Assembly (NCBI GenBank): GCA_038380435.1
Contig: JAWZYU010000019.1
Span: 16,951,801-17,015,800, forward strand
DNA: 64,000 nucleotides
Reading direction: 5' to 3'
DNA from: Ryuthela nishihirai
Lineage: Eukaryota; Arthropoda; Arachnida; Araneae; Heptathelidae
Positions within the stretch are counted from its first letter, which is position 1. The number at the start of each line of letters is the position of its first letter. The notes beneath the pieces were generated by a model, which saw nothing but the letters and a program-made list of their open reading frames with translations, searched no databases and had not been told where the DNA came from. Below are positions 1 to 11,029 of the stretch, one piece after another. A program made the translations under genes and the position numbers.

Positions 1-494
1 TTTCATCAGATAAAGGAAAAGTGTGCAAAAAGTTCATTATCCTTTGCATTTATTTTCATTCAAGGACACATTTCAATGGTACAAAACACAATCAGCAAGG
101 AAAGTCGTGGATCTTTTTAATAAATGCTTCTCTCTTTCTTTATGTATTTTTTATTTACTTTTAAAGTGGTTTTATACTTTAAAATACTATTTTAGTTTTT
201 AAAATTCATTTACATCAAAAGTATTTCTTTAGTTGTTTCAGAAAAATAAAGAAACATATACTTGAAGTGCCCCTTATATAAAATGTTTCTTCTATCACTT
301 GGTGTGAAACATTTAATATCTCAGCCATTTTAGCATGCACCGAATACTTGGCATTTATAGTGCTAATAATTGAGACCCATGAAAAAAGGTTTGATTGACC
401 ACCACCGCGAAAAGTCCTTCTTCCAGCTATTAGGCAAACAATACTAGATTTCTCCACGTTTTGCATGTTTTGAACTCACTTTCCGCATTTTAGC
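1..494. other. AT-rich flank, no gene recognised
   Basis: The first 480 bases are AT-rich. An 83-codon minus-strand frame (215-466) has no domain I recognise and no splice context. The last eight bases (487-494, ATTTTAGC) are the left target duplication of the SINE that follows. Confidence 0.6.
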
Positions 495-877
495 GGGGGT
501 GGCTCAGTCGGTAGCGCGCCAGGCTCGTAATCTGTAGTTCCCAGGTTCGAGTCCCAGCTGGGTCAGCGTTGAGATTTATCTCCGCAAAATTCCCCGCCCT
601 GCCCACGGTCAGTAGGGGACACCGATGGGCTTGGAAAGGCCGCCGTCCGTCGGATGGGACGTTAAGCCGTGGCCCCGTGTGCGGGAGAGTCATACCCTGT
701 GCACGTTAAAGAACACGCTGGATGGCCTTGACGGGAGGCTACCATCTGTCTCCCAACAGCTGTTCCAGTGGGTCCCCTCCCCCAACCTCCTCTGAGCCTT
801 CGGGGTCCATGTGTCCTGGCCATTTAGCCCAAGGTGTGCAAAAAAGTGCCGCTCAGAGATAAAACAACCCAACCCGT
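495..877 (+). mobile_element. SINE-A copy 1, full length, tRNA-derived
   Basis: A tRNA-derived non-autonomous retroposon. The head (about 496-572) carries an A-box-like TGGCTCAGTCGGTAG and a B-box GGTTCGAGTCC, the internal RNA polymerase III promoter of a tRNA gene. The tRNA-unrelated body runs to a 3' end reading GCTCAGAGATAAAACAACCC. An 8-bp direct repeat ATTTTAGC flanks it at 487-494 and 878-885, as expected of target-primed insertion. Family relatives, some truncated, occur near 1.4, 8.6, 9.9, 17.3, 18.0, 46/52, 57.8 and 58.8 kb in both orientations. Mobilisation would need a partner LINE; which one is unknown. Confidence 0.9.
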
Positions 878-1092
878 ATTTTAGCATCGTGTATGATACA
901 AATAAGCTGGTATTGAATTATAAACAGTAAAGTAAGGCAAGAAACTTTCACGATAATATTTGCTTGCACAGTATTTCAACAATAATAGATTTACATTTGG
1001 GAACTTTTCTCTCTTATCTACATTTTTTTTTCTAATTTTCCGATCAGACCTCAAAGCTACTAGCTTATCTACAGGATGTAAGAGAACCAACG

Positions 1093-1190
1093 TGAGCCAT
1101 GCTATCCTAGAACTTAAACCTAGACAGTTGCAATGTTACCGCGAGCCAACATGATACCTCTGCATACCGAGAGGCATTTATTCTCTTAAC
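1093..1190 (-). repeat. Possible third tRNA-like repeat (SINE-C)
   Basis: On the minus strand the stretch GTAACATTGCAACTG followed by a B-box-like AGGTTTAAGTTCT resembles the right half of a tRNA. The segment at 59640-59735 shares the ATTGCAACTG core and a better B-box. Only two copies are seen and the ends are not defined, so the family assignment is tentative. Confidence 0.3.
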
Positions 1191-1377
1191 GTAAATTTGC
1201 GTAGAATTTAAGAGAATATCAATTCCTATTTCACTGACTACTGTGTACATCTTTAATAAATGTGAATGATATTCTCTTACTCCTAACATCGTAGGATTAA
1301 TTGTTATTGTTAACACAAGACATGAGTTCGCACATTTCATTCGTTCTTACTAACTCCCGTGCTACCTTTGGTGAGAA

Positions 1378-1605
1378 AAGCCAGCGTCCGTCTGATTGGA
1401 AGTAAAGCTGCGGATCCGGGTGCAGAACAGCCATACCCTGTGCATGTTAAAGAGCGCCCTGGATGGTTTTGACGGGAAGCTGCCATCTGTCCTTTATACA
1501 GTAGTCCCCTTCCCAAACCTTAGTCTTGAGTCCTTAGGGGTCTTTGTGGCATTAACCATGATATGCGAAAAAGTGTCGCTCAGAGATAAGGCTACACAAC
1601 AGCCC
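1378..1605 (+). mobile_element. SINE-A copy 2, 5'-truncated
   Basis: It matches the 3' two-thirds of the SINE at 495-877: the CATACCCTGTGCATGTTAAAG block, the GACGGGAAGCTGCCATCTGT block and the terminal GCTCAGAGATAA region. The tRNA head is missing. Divergence is higher than in copy 1, which suggests an older insertion. The 80-codon frame over it (1396-1638) is a chance reading of the SINE. Confidence 0.8.
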
Positions 1606-1639
1606 AAATCATTTGTTCAGAGTCGTATTTCTTTATAGT

Positions 1640-3219
1640 TTCAATACAAAACCTTATTCACATCAATTATTGAACATAGTACAAAATACTTTTTTTTGCT
1701 CTGTGAAACTTTCCATAAAACATTCCACAAAAAAATATTGAATCAAATATTTTTACCGGAACAAATTTTAGCTGATGGCCATTTTTGGTTTTGCTGCGAT
1801 AAGAAGAATAAGATATAGAAATAGATCCAAAATATTTGAGTTTTGTGAGAGATTGTTTAATTTATTATGTAAAAGTTAAGAAAAAAAACTGTTTTATTTC
1901 CCAAATTCTAGCTATTAATGAATATTATTATAAAGAGGTTTTCTTTCACTTACCCCTGTAACACATGTTTGAAGCTGAAATAAAAGAAATATTTCAGCAT
2001 TAGAAACGATTTCTATTATCTTTATAATCTGCATATCAAATGAATGCCTTTTAAACAGGAAATATTCTGACAGCAAGTAATGGAATATTCATTCATAAAT
2101 ATCATTTATCTGAAGTATTAATGTTCCTGTAATCTAGGTTTATTTTGGTGCATACTTGTTATTACAATTCAAATATAAAATATATTGAAACATAATTTGC
2201 TTACCACTATGGGATATAAAAAATTTGAACACATGATGCATATTGGCTGCAAGGTAAAAAAAATTCGTTAGAATTACATATTTGAACACATAAATAAATT
2301 AACATAAAAAATTATAATTGAAAAAAATGAAACTAGTGGGATATTTATCTACATTAAAGAAATTCTTGATTTTATATATGCAAATATGCGTGCATATCTT
2401 TTGTAGCTCAAAATCTCTAAACCTATTTGTGATGGGATGAAACTTCTTGGATCAATCTTGTCTCGATTTGGCGTAGATTGAATAGTTATTTTTCAGCTTT
2501 TCAAACAAGTACACACTTTCGAGTCAAAGAGTTTTTCCTGGGCAGCGTTCGTCAAACATAAGTAACATAAGTGTACACCCATACCTCGGTTTACAACCAT
2601 TCGCTTTATGAACTCTATAAATTTATGTGTATTTTCCTGCATATGAAGAAGTTTTCTCAATAGCGAAGAGAATGTGCGCAACACAGAGATAAGAAGGTCG
2701 ACTCGTGGTTTTTTTAGCAGAGCAAGATCTTTTCCGTACAAGAAAAATATTGATGTCTATGATGCAATCAGCATAAAACTCATGTGACATTTCAGGAACG
2801 AAACTGTTTCACATTTATACATTCCACTGGAGTTTACGAAACGAAACTATCATCCCCTCCTGTATTATTTTGAAATGTCACGTGACAAAGAGTTCCCAAA
2901 TTCAACTGTTCGCGTGCTGCTCTACGTGAATCTTCCGCGATTGCTGGTTGATGTAGCATCCTATGAGACTTGACTTTCTGTACCTATATACTTTGTGGTC
3001 CAGTACCGTAAACTCTGCTATTAATTTGCCCATTAGACCTCAACATCCACACAGATGACGTTGTCTTCTTTCGATGAGTTTTACAAGTTTTCCTTTCTAT
3101 TTTTCATTTTTTTAGGTGTACAATATTTCGTATATGATAATAAGAAATAAAAACAAGAATTGTTATTGAATTGTTTATGTATTAATGTATGTCTTTTGTT
3201 TTTCATCTAAATATAAAGC
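1640..3219. other. AT-rich intergenic, no gene recognised
   Basis: Long AT-rich stretch. A minus-strand 82-codon frame (2493-2741) has no recognisable domain. It shares only a short EFIKR-like peptide with another anonymous frame near 36.2-36.4 kb. I see no supported feature. Confidence 0.6.
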
Positions 3220-3289
3220 TACACTAACGGAAATTGGAAAAAGAACACACAGAAGAATTTCCTTTAGAAACGTCATATTATTATAGTAT

Positions 3290-4275
3290 ATTAATAATTA
3301 AGGGAATAGAAACCTCCAAGCAGAGTTGCGTGCCATCACAGAAGTCCTTAAATGGGCCCTCAATGACGGCAGTCACAATAACGGCATCCGGGTGTATACC
3401 GAAAGCCGGGCAGCTCTGCAAGTGCTTGAAGATGCGAACAACAGGCATCATACGGTTAACGAGGTCAAGCGCCTCCTAGGCAATCAGAACATGTCCAGAA
3501 TCTCTTTCTCCTGGATTAAAGCACACGTAGGTCATGAAGGGAACGAGCGGGTAGACCAACTTGTCCGCTCAGCAGGTATTGACACCCAACCTGAGATAGC
3601 GGTTAAGATTTCTAAAACTACCCTGAAGTCTATTTTAGGTCAAAGTGTAATGGAATCTCTGGGATACGATCGAAAATGGTCTTCAAACAAAGACATTCTT
3701 ACAAAGGGTAGGTCTATCCTTGATGTCCTCAGACCACTATCTCAGGCAGATACTGACGGGACATGGTAGCTTCCCAGCGTATCTGGAGCGTTTTAAGATG
3801 TCTGCCAACAGTAACTGCGGCTGTGGACTCCAGATGCAGACGTCAGGCACTACATCCTCCGGTGCCCGATCACCGAAGGGTTTGCTAACGAACTTAGAAG
3901 CTCCCAAGCGATCAGAGAAGTAGCAGGTGGGGCAGTCACAGTGTCCATCAGGAGCGCCCGAGTAAGGACGCACCTCAGGGACATTGGGTTGGGGTCGTCT
4001 GCCGGCTCCGGGACTCACTCCTTTGAGACCGGAGCTGCTTTCGCTCTTCTACTTATCTGCCGTATATTTCTAGCCAGGCTGCACTCCGTAACCCCTATAA
4101 CGCCACCCATGCTCCAAGTCCCTACTGGTCTCCCTTGAGACAAACCTTAAACTTCTAGTTCCTGGCTTCTCATGCCGCTCGTGTAGTGTCTTGACAACGA
4201 AGCATGAGACTTTCCCAATGGTGGGCAGGACCTTCGGGACCCGCCCCCCATAAATGAGATCCAAGATTGAAAGTC
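3290..4275 (+). pseudogene. LINE RNase H and C-terminal fragment
   Basis: This is the 3' part of a non-LTR retrotransposon with an RNase H domain, which removes RNA from RNA:DNA hybrids during retrotransposition. The frame at about 3310-3769 reads an RNase H-like segment with an acidic TES motif, ending in a WIKAHVGHEGNERVDQLV block (about 3513-3566) that holds the typical His. A frameshift near 3750 leads into LTGHGSFPAYLERF and a Cys-rich NCGCG stretch (about 3755-3830), the C-terminal 'TGHG...CxCG' signature of R1/LOA-type LINEs. No RT is present. It lies wholly inside the Tc1 element, so it probably inserted later; the exact junctions are not resolved. Confidence 0.75.
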
Positions 4276-4389
4276 ACTGGATAAAATAACGACAACATGC
4301 AAATGTACGCAGTGCATATTAAAGAACTACGGCGTGAAGAAGTTATTAATTTTGTGTCGTGCTGTTCAGTGCTCTTTGAAGAAGCTACC

Positions 4390-5576
4390 ATGCCTGAACG
4401 ACGCAGGCGCGCAACATTTGTTCAGTTAGCGGAGTTTGAACGAGGTCGTATAAGGGTTGTTTGGGAAGCAGGTTGGTCTTTTCATCAAACTGCACACCGT
4501 GTTGGACGAGAAGTATCAGCAATGGTACGATGGTGGCGTCGATGGTCAGTAGAGCATTCGCTCACTCACAGATGTGGTTCCAAGCAACACAGAGTTACGG
4601 ATTCACGAGAGGATCGGCGTATCAGGAGGGTGGCGGTGGCAGAGGGGACAGCTACGGCGTCACAAATTCGATCCTCTGTCGTACCAAGGGTGTCTACAAG
4701 AACGATACGAAATCGTCTTTTGGAAGCAGAATTACGGGCATGCATGCCACTAGCACAGTTACCACTGTCACATCGTCACTGTCGAGCATGTTTGCAGTGG
4801 TGTCAAGAACGAGTTCATTGGAAGGAAGAATGGCAGTCTGTGGTCTTCAGTGCTGAAAGCCGATTCTGTTTAGAAATATCTGATGGTTGTTTACGCATCC
4901 GAAGGCGACTAGGTGAGCGACTTCTTCCATCGTGCATCCTCCAGTGACACACAGGGCCCACACCGGGCATCATGGGGAGGGGAGCCATGATCACTCTCGT
5001 ATGTGTCTGGTGTCTGTTCAGGGTACACTGAATAGCAATATGTACGTCAGCAACATCGTACAGCCGGTCGTCCTCCATATTTGAATGAATCGCAAATGCG
5101 ATATTCCAGCAGGATAACACCTGCCCACACTCCGCCCGGGCAACTCAACATGCTCTTCAGGCAGTGCATCAACTCTCTTGGCCAACATGCTCTTCAGGCA
5201 GTGCACCAACTCTCTTGGCCAACATGCTCTTCAGGCAGTGCATCAACTCTCTTGGCCAACATGCTCTTCAGGCAGTGCACCAACTCTCGTGGCCAGCATG
5301 CCCTCCAGACTTGTCTCCAATCGAGCATGTCTAGACTGGATCGGACAAAGACTCTTCCGCGGACGCAACAGGTAACGACCATCGTTGAATTATGCGTCCA
5401 AGTTGAAAGCGCATGGAATGGTATCCCCCAGCGTGATATCCAGCATTTGTACAACAGATTGCATGCCATATTAGCGATTCGCCAGATCCATTATCTGGCG
5501 AATTGGAAGCTTTTATTGCTGCTCGAGGAGGTTCAACACCTTATTAAAATGTCTTCTGTAAAATGTAATACTCATT
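4390..5576 (+). pseudogene. Tc1 transposase, broken
   Basis: Tc1-family transposase, a helix-turn-helix DNA binder plus a DDE cut-and-paste catalytic domain. From the ATG at 4390 (MPERRRRATF) an N-terminal HTH pair is readable to about residue 120. The first catalytic motif reads FSAESRF (about 4849) where the family has Asp, so the first catalytic residue is Ala. The frame then shifts near 4945. A 37-bp sequence is tandemly repeated at 5146-5293 just upstream of the region that should carry the terminal catalytic Glu, and each unit changes frame. A later stretch (RACLDWIGQRLF in another frame, about 5325-5360) is the C-terminal homology. Not functional. Confidence 0.85.
5146..5293 (+). repeat. 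4 x 37-bp tandem repeat inside transposase
   Basis: Four consecutive units starting at 5146, 5183, 5220 and 5257, each beginning CAACATGCTCTTCAGGCAGT and ending TCTTGGC or TCGTGGC. They differ only at a C/T in GCATC/GCACC and a T/G near the end. Because 37 is not a multiple of three, each unit rotates the reading frame. A diverged fifth start follows at 5294. Confidence 0.95.
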
Positions 5577-5713
5577 AAAAGGTAAAATAAACATTGAATC
5601 ATTTCACACTTGTGATCACTGTCCTTTCTCAACAAGTTGTTTCTACTAAATAAAATCTCGTAGTTTACACTTGAATTGTTAATGGTGTTCTTTTTTCAAT
5701 TTCTGCCAGTGTA

Positions 5714-6296
5714 TAATTATATAAACGAGTCTTCTTAGGTACATTTAAAAAAACTAACTAGATTCTGCTGTAGTTTATGTCAGCTAGCTTAAACTACTCT
5801 AATATTGCTTTTATTTGAACGATTATGTAAATATTATAACATATATATTAGCAAATAAATTATTGAATTTCTGGAGCCCACGAACCAGTCATAATTTTCT
5901 ACATTGCAATTAATAAGAAATATTTGTTCGATTTACGAATTTTCGCATTACGAATAGTTTTAGAGGAACGAATTACATTCTTAAGTCGAGATATGCCTGT
6001 ATATATATTCAAGAGGAAAAGTTGTTGCTGTTCCTTCTTTTACTGACTCTTATAAAGGCGATTCCCTTAGATTCGTTTCGTATCCTTGTTTGGTAAAAAC
6101 AGAAGTAAGTTAAAAATTAAAATTGAAAAGAAATTGTTGATAAATCGGGATGACACAACAGGTCAAATCAATGTTACAGGTATATACATTTGCCGTTGTT
6201 CAAAGAAATCAAATAATCATTTCAAAATAAGTTAGAATTAATGAAAAATATGAAATTAGACAAATTTTACAAATATCTAACTTCTTATTAAGCATT
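5714..6296. other. AT-rich intergenic
   Basis: AT-rich sequence between the Tc1 element and the hAT-type MITE. No open frame or repeat was recognised. Confidence 0.6.
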
Positions 6297-6304
6297 CTGA
6301 GAAG

Positions 6305-6560
6305 CAGGGCTGGATCTAGTGGGGGCGAGTTGCAAGGGGGTAATGCCCCTCCCCCTCTCTGAATGTCAGTAAGGGTAATAGAGGCAAAACATTGTGAAAC
6401 TTATTTTAATTTTACGCATTTTTCAAGAATGTCCTGTAAAACCTGAGGGAGAAATGTTACACCGTATTAGAAATCCAGTTTCTTCCGCATTCTTTTGCAT
6501 TTTAACGGCTCGATTGTGTTTCTTATTCCCCCCTCCCGATTTTTTATAGATCCGGGCCTG
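6305..6560. mobile_element. hAT-type MITE, 256 bp
   Basis: The ends read CAGGGCTGGATCTA at the left and GATCCGGGCCTG at the right, imperfect inverted repeats beginning CAG. An 8-bp direct repeat flanks them: CTGAGAAG (6297-6304) and CTGAGAGG (6561-6568), one mismatch. An 8-bp duplication with CAG termini is the standard hAT superfamily signature. No coding capacity, so it is non-autonomous. G-rich and C-rich runs sit just inside each end. A similar element is at 32517-32786. Confidence 0.75.
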
Positions 6561-6924
6561 CTGAGAGGTGAAAACTAAAACTAAAGAATACCGATGGTGA
6601 AGTCACTTATTAAATTCATAGACACTTCAAAGGAAGATACGGCTCCGGAAATATTCGGTAAGAACAAAAGATAAATCATTTCGGAAGCCCTAACTTTGGA
6701 GCGAAAGCTAATTCAGTTAATTATTTCTCTATCTGTCTGCTTTAGTTTCACTTTTAACTTTTTTAGAGTGCATGGAGAAAGATGGATTTTTTTAGATTTA
6801 GTTTTTTATACTTTGGTACTAAAAATACATATCTTTGGAAGAGAAATTGCTACCTTTTTAGTCTGCAAGTATTTTCTTTTAATATACGACTTATAAAGAT
6901 CGAATTGCGTTGACTTTTCCTCCC

Positions 6925-7090
6925 TTTTTTTGGGGGGGGGGGGCAGATGAGAAAGAAGGCGCGTAATTTGCAGTCGCCCGCAACATTCTCAATGCCACAA
7001 GCTTTTATTTTAGATGTAGTTCGTTGAGATCACTATCTGTGAAATTTCGCCTTTTTTAGAGTGGTGGGGTGAGGGGGAAACTCGGAGTAG
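6925..7090 (+). repeat. Unit of dispersed 'CACAAGCTTT' repeat
   Basis: A G-run is followed by ATGCCACAAGCTTTTATTT and TAGTTCGTTGAGATCA. The same order (G-run, GTCACAAGCTTTC, a TCGTTG-type core) recurs at 7990-8275 and as a tandem array at 24230-24795. The unit is about 150 bp. The LINE fragment that follows lies between two pieces of this repeat and may have inserted into it. Confidence 0.5.
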
Positions 7091-7139
7091 CCATGACAGT
7101 CCCAATGTACTTTCATTTGTACCTAAATCGTCAGCTCAC

Positions 7140-7985
7140 TACAGTGAGGCTTCGGGCTCGCCCTGTTCTTTCCAACGTTAGACAGCAGTTCCATTATCTG
7201 GCAGCCAACACCACCATTCGCTTCTATTGGGTGTCCGGTCACGTCGGCATCAGGCCACGTCTGACAAGTCCGCCACGCCCCTGTCTGGTTCTCTACTGCC
7301 GGTTCCATACTTGAACTTCTGGCAGTGTTTTCGATCGAGTCCTGCGACTTCGTAGGAAGTGACTTCGAACAAACTCTTTGAGATCAAGCCTATTGTCAAA
7401 CCGTGGAAATCATGTTTCGCAGGAATCACGTGGAAGAAGTTGTACTTGCTTGGCTCCGCTTAGGTCATTCATTTATAAAACATTTGTAGTAATGCACCTA
7501 AGTGCGAGTTTCTTTAATCTTTTAATAGACTGTATTTCTTTTAACCTTGAACGTCGACTATATTCCAACTTTCGTGATTTTACGTCAGAGCCCATTACAC
7601 TCGGAAATCTTTTACTTGACGATTAATTTTTAACTCCTGTTTTTGACTTTTTGCACTTTACTGGTTATTTAAGTACTTTGAATTTACGTTATTGTTGTTT
7701 GTTCTTCTATTTATTTATCCCGGGTCGTTTACACCTGTGTTGATTTTATTCTGTGTTTCTATATCTCTTCTTGTTTTACCTATTTTCTATACACTTGTTG
7801 TTTTACCTATTTTCTATACACTTGTTGTTTGTTGTTTTACCTTTTTACGTGTTTGCGTTTTTGTCTTCTGTGATGATATTTTGACTTTTGATTGCGGGTC
7901 TCCACATCTTTTATTATTTATTTCGCCTCCTCTTTGGTGCAATATGACTTTGTTGACCTTGCGATAAAAAATGTCTAACAAACCA
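7140..7985 (+). pseudogene. Jockey-like LINE, 3' fragment
   Basis: Sequence from about 7145 is homologous to 30045-30450 plus 31470-31840, the 3' part of the long LINE at 26.2-31.8 kb. A frame here reads FYWVSGHVGI (about 7220-7250), the HVG histidine motif of LINE RNase H, then decays. The region 7480-7985 is the T-rich 3' UTR, ending with a TTGGTGCAATATGAC block and CCAGCCAACCAAC, matching the ends near 11.6 and 31.8 kb. The RT and endonuclease parts are missing (5' truncation). Confidence 0.7.
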
Positions 7986-7989
7986 GCCA

Positions 7990-8275
7990 ACCAACGTCAT
8001 TCTCGGTCCTCGCGTTCCGAACATATAGTGGAACGATGATTTTCGCATTTTTCGCTTTTTTTACGGAGGTTGAAACCATAGGGGGGAGGGGGGGTATATC
8101 GCCAATGATACTTCCCTCGTCACAAGCTTTCGTTTAGCACAAAACTCGTTGCAATCAGTCAACGGGTTGGAAAAATATGGCGGAACAATCAGCCATATAG
8201 TTCGGCCGTTTTGGTAAACACGCGAACAAGTCGACAATGACGAGCAATCGGAAGTTAGGTAAAAAAAAAAAACTT
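7990..8275 (+). repeat. Second piece of the 'CACAAGCTTT' repeat
   Basis: It contains TTCCGAACATATAGTGGAACGA, a G-rich run and CTCGTCACAAGCTTTCGTTT followed by a second AATATGGCGGAACAATC. These match successive units of the tandem array at 24230-24795, so this is about 1.5 to 2 units of the same family. Confidence 0.55.
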
Positions 8276-8417
8276 TTGTATGGCACGTCAATTTTGACAG
8301 TTGAAAAAGGAAAATTAAAAATTGCGAACTGAAGAGAATGAAGAAAAAAGCGTTTTCAGTTTTAATAATCGATCTCTGCTCTAGGTATTGAAATTTTAAC
8401 GAAACGATTTTCCTGCT

Positions 8418-8452
8418 AAACTGAAACTGGTTGAAAAAGCAACCAGTTTCGG
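8418..8452. repeat. Short perfect hairpin
   Basis: GAAACTGGTTG and CAACCAGTTTC are inverted around a six-base AAAAAG loop within AT-rich sequence. It may be the remnant of a palindromic element; no flanking duplication is visible. Confidence 0.5.
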
Positions 8453-8617
8453 TTTACATGAATATAGACTCTGTTTTATAGGTACTATCCATTCAGGGGG
8501 GTAGATTCAGGTCTCTTGAATTCCCTTTCCCCACAAAAATAAAGTGGTCAAAATAACATAGTTTTAAAATCGAACTCTGGTCTATCATAAAGACTTCAAT
8601 TTGTCACCGGAGCACAG

Positions 8618-9010
8618 TTGGGTTGGGTTGTTTTACCTCTGAGCGGCACTTTTTTGCACACCATGGGCTAAATGGCCAGGTCACATGGACCCCGAAGGCT
8701 CAGAGAAGGTTGGGGGAGGGGACCCACTGGAACAGCTGTTGGGAGACAGATGGTAGCCTCCCGTCAAGGCCATCCAGCGTGTTCTTTAACGTGCACAGGG
8801 TATGGCTCTCCCGCACACGGGGCCACGGCTTAACGTCCCATCCGACGGAGGCTGCCTTTCCAAGCCCATCGGTGTCCCCTACTGACCGTGGGCAGGGCGG
8901 GGAATTTTGCGGAGATAAATCTCAACGCTGACCCAGCTGGGACTCGAACCTGGGAACTTCCCTCGTCACAAGCCTGGCGCGCTACCGACTGAGCCCCCCC
9001 CCGCCCCCCC
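8618..9010 (-). mobile_element. SINE-A copy 3, full length
   Basis: Reverse-oriented full copy: the tRNA head is at the high-coordinate end (about 8930-9005, reading complement of GGTTCGAGTCC) and the tail GGGTTGTTTTACCTCTGAGC at the low end. A perfect 9-bp target duplication GGAGCACAG lies at 8609-8617 and 9011-9019. A run of C beside the head has expanded. It is closely similar to copy 1. The 102-codon frame over it is an artefact. Confidence 0.92.
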
Positions 9011-9019
9011 GGAGCACAG

Positions 9020-9857
9020 TGTGGCCAGGGCTATTAGAAGTTTCGGACCTCCAGGTCAAGTATATGGGAAGTACGTGGGGGTTGAAAACTGTTAATATAA
9101 GGTTCCGAACGTCAAACTATAAAAATTGGGGGAAAAAATGCTTCAAGGTTCTAAATCGGATTCTGTTATAGGGAGAGATTTGAATATTTTAGAGCAACCC
9201 AGAGTGGCGTGGGAGAAACATACTATAAAATTTTGGATCTATCTGTCAAACATTTCGGAAATTAAGGAATGTTTAAATCTTAAAAAAAAAAACTCTTAAA
9301 TGTCAGTGAGGTAAGGCCCACTTCTACTGTGCGGTCTTATCAGAATTCTGCCAAGCGCTACGTCAACATGTAAACGCTTTTACAAACGCAATATTCAGGA
9401 ATGAACAAACGCTCTTGAATTAAAGGTATGAACTTTATTAAAAAAACTGGAAAAACAATTCCAATTTGCGCAAAATGGTGAAAAGATTGGTCCTAAAATC
9501 ACCTCCCTACGACCAATAGGTTTTTGAAATCTTGCGCTAAAGAGGATATGTGCACATACCTATATATATAAAGTATAGAATTTTTATCATGTAAATAGGA
9601 ACTTCATTTTAAACCACATTTTAAGACCTACATGAGACCAATTTTAATATTATAACTTTAATACAATGTAAATTATAAACGTTTTAAGAAAGATCTGTAG
9701 TTCAAATTTCAATGTATTTTTGGCACTTTTGTGCTCCTCACTTGAAATATATTTGACAGAAAATAAAAACAAATTAACTTTTGGCTTTCCTACGAGTGCC
9801 ACAAATTTATCAAATTTCACTGAAACCCAAGAAGTCGAGGTTAGATAACTGTGTTCT
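9020..9857. other. Intergenic, no gene recognised
   Basis: AT-rich, with short G-runs near 9080 and 9130. A 71-codon minus-strand frame (9650-9865) has no recognisable domain. Confidence 0.55.
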
Positions 9858-9868
9858 TTTGACATGGA

Positions 9869-10265
9869 CTGAGTTGGGTTGTTTTACCTCTGAGCATCAC
9901 TCTTTTGCACACAATAGGCTAAATGGCCAGGTCACAAGGACCCCGAAGCTCAGAGAAGGTTGTGGGAGAGAACCCATTAACACAGCTGTTGGAAGACAGA
10001 TGGTAGCCTCCCGTTAAAGCCATCCAGCGTGTTCTTTAACTTGCACAGGGTACGGCTCTCCCGCACACGGGGCCACAACTTAACGTCCCATCTGACCGGA
10101 TGGTGACATTTTCAAGCCCATCAGTGTCCCCTACTGACCGTGAGAAGGGCGGAGGAGTTTTGTGGTGATAAATCTCAACGCTGACCCAGTTGGGAGTCGA
10201 ACCTGGGAATTGCAGATTACGAGTCTTGCGCGCTACCGACTGAGTCACCCCTCCCCATCCCTTCG
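9869..10265 (-). mobile_element. SINE-A copy 4, full length
   Basis: Minus-strand SINE-A with the tail at 9869 (GGGTTGTTTTACCTCTGAGC) and the tRNA head ending near 10245. The likely target duplication is TTTGACATGGA (9858-9868) and TTTGACATAGA (10266-10276), one mismatch. It is more diverged than copy 3; A- and B-box positions are still recognisable. Confidence 0.88.
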
Positions 10266-10576
10266 TTTGACATAGAATGGACCCGGAAGGAAGAAGTATG
10301 CAATTAAACCCGAAGAAATTCAAATCACCTTTGGCGAATGTGGGATCCTCGTTCTCCAGGAGAATGAGTCTTATTTTCACCTTTAACACCCTCTAACAGG
10401 AAAAATTCGAAATAGTGGGGAAATGCAAATGCTCCCATCACTGAATTTACACTGCTTCGGTTTTACACGGACCAGAAAACGAAACCAGTAAGGTTTTACA
10501 CGATTTTTACGCTCGGTTTTGCATGTTATGGATTTAGGTTTTTTTATATATGCAGATATATTTAATACATATTATG

Positions 10577-10690
10577 AAGTAGCAGCGGCATAGCGTCAAG
10601 GGAGACTATTAGCCTGTCATCCCAAAGAAAAAATTCAACTAAATAATATAGATATCATTTATTTTCAAGAATAAATAGGTAAGAGTAAAT
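10577..10690. repeat. Copy of 'GCATAGCGTCAAGGG' repeat
   Basis: A ~110-bp segment (GGCATAGCGTCAAGGGAGAC, ATTAGCCTGTCATCCC, ATATCATTTATTTTC, AATAAATAGG) almost identical to 13070-13170; shorter partial copies are at 12860-12950. The AGTGGCATAGCG start resembles a hAT-type terminus, but no partner end or duplication is visible. Flanks at 10270-10576 and 10691-11030 are AT-rich with nothing recognised. Confidence 0.65.
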
Positions 10691-11029
10691 TATTAAATCA
10701 ATAAAATCATCAACAGTAACAAGTTATATTCACATTCTTTCTCTAAACTTGTACTGTAATGCAACCTGTTTCATGATATCTCAGTGAAATAAAGCCTGAT
10801 TGGACTTTTCCAGGCTGAAATCTTTTAGACTAGTAAAACCGTATTTTGTCTCATTTTTAGCAACAAGTTTAACTTTTCAGGCTATTATACAGGCAAATAC
10901 AGCTGATTCGTAAGTACACTGATTTATAAAATATAATATAAATATTAATTTTGAAAAATAAAGCATTAAGTGTTGGTACAAAAGCTTAATTTCTAATTTA
11001 TATTAAATACATAAATATCCTCCTTTCAA

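Larger units (their letters stand above)
3222..5711 (+). mobile_element. Tc1-like DNA transposon with nested LINE fragment
   Basis: Inverted ends CACTAACGGAAATTGG (left) and CAATTTCTGCCAGTG (right) lie directly inside TA dinucleotides at 3220-3221 and 5712-5713, the hallmark of Tc1/mariner insertion. The left repeat continues into AAAAAGAACAC, which is mirrored by GTGTTCTTTTTT at the right. At 2490 bp it is far longer than a normal Tc1 (about 1.3-1.7 kb). The excess is a LINE fragment of about 1 kb (3290-4275) between the left end and the transposase. The transposase frame is damaged, so the copy is not autonomous. Confidence 0.88.

Noticed and set aside
495..572. A functional tRNA gene
   Set aside because: The boxes belong to SINE-A heads found many times with the same 3' body; the cloverleaf is not completed and a SINE tail follows.
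2493..2741. Minus-strand 82-codon frame sharing an EFIKR-like peptide with 36194-36409
   Set aside because: Similarity covers only about ten residues; insufficient for a gene or family claim.
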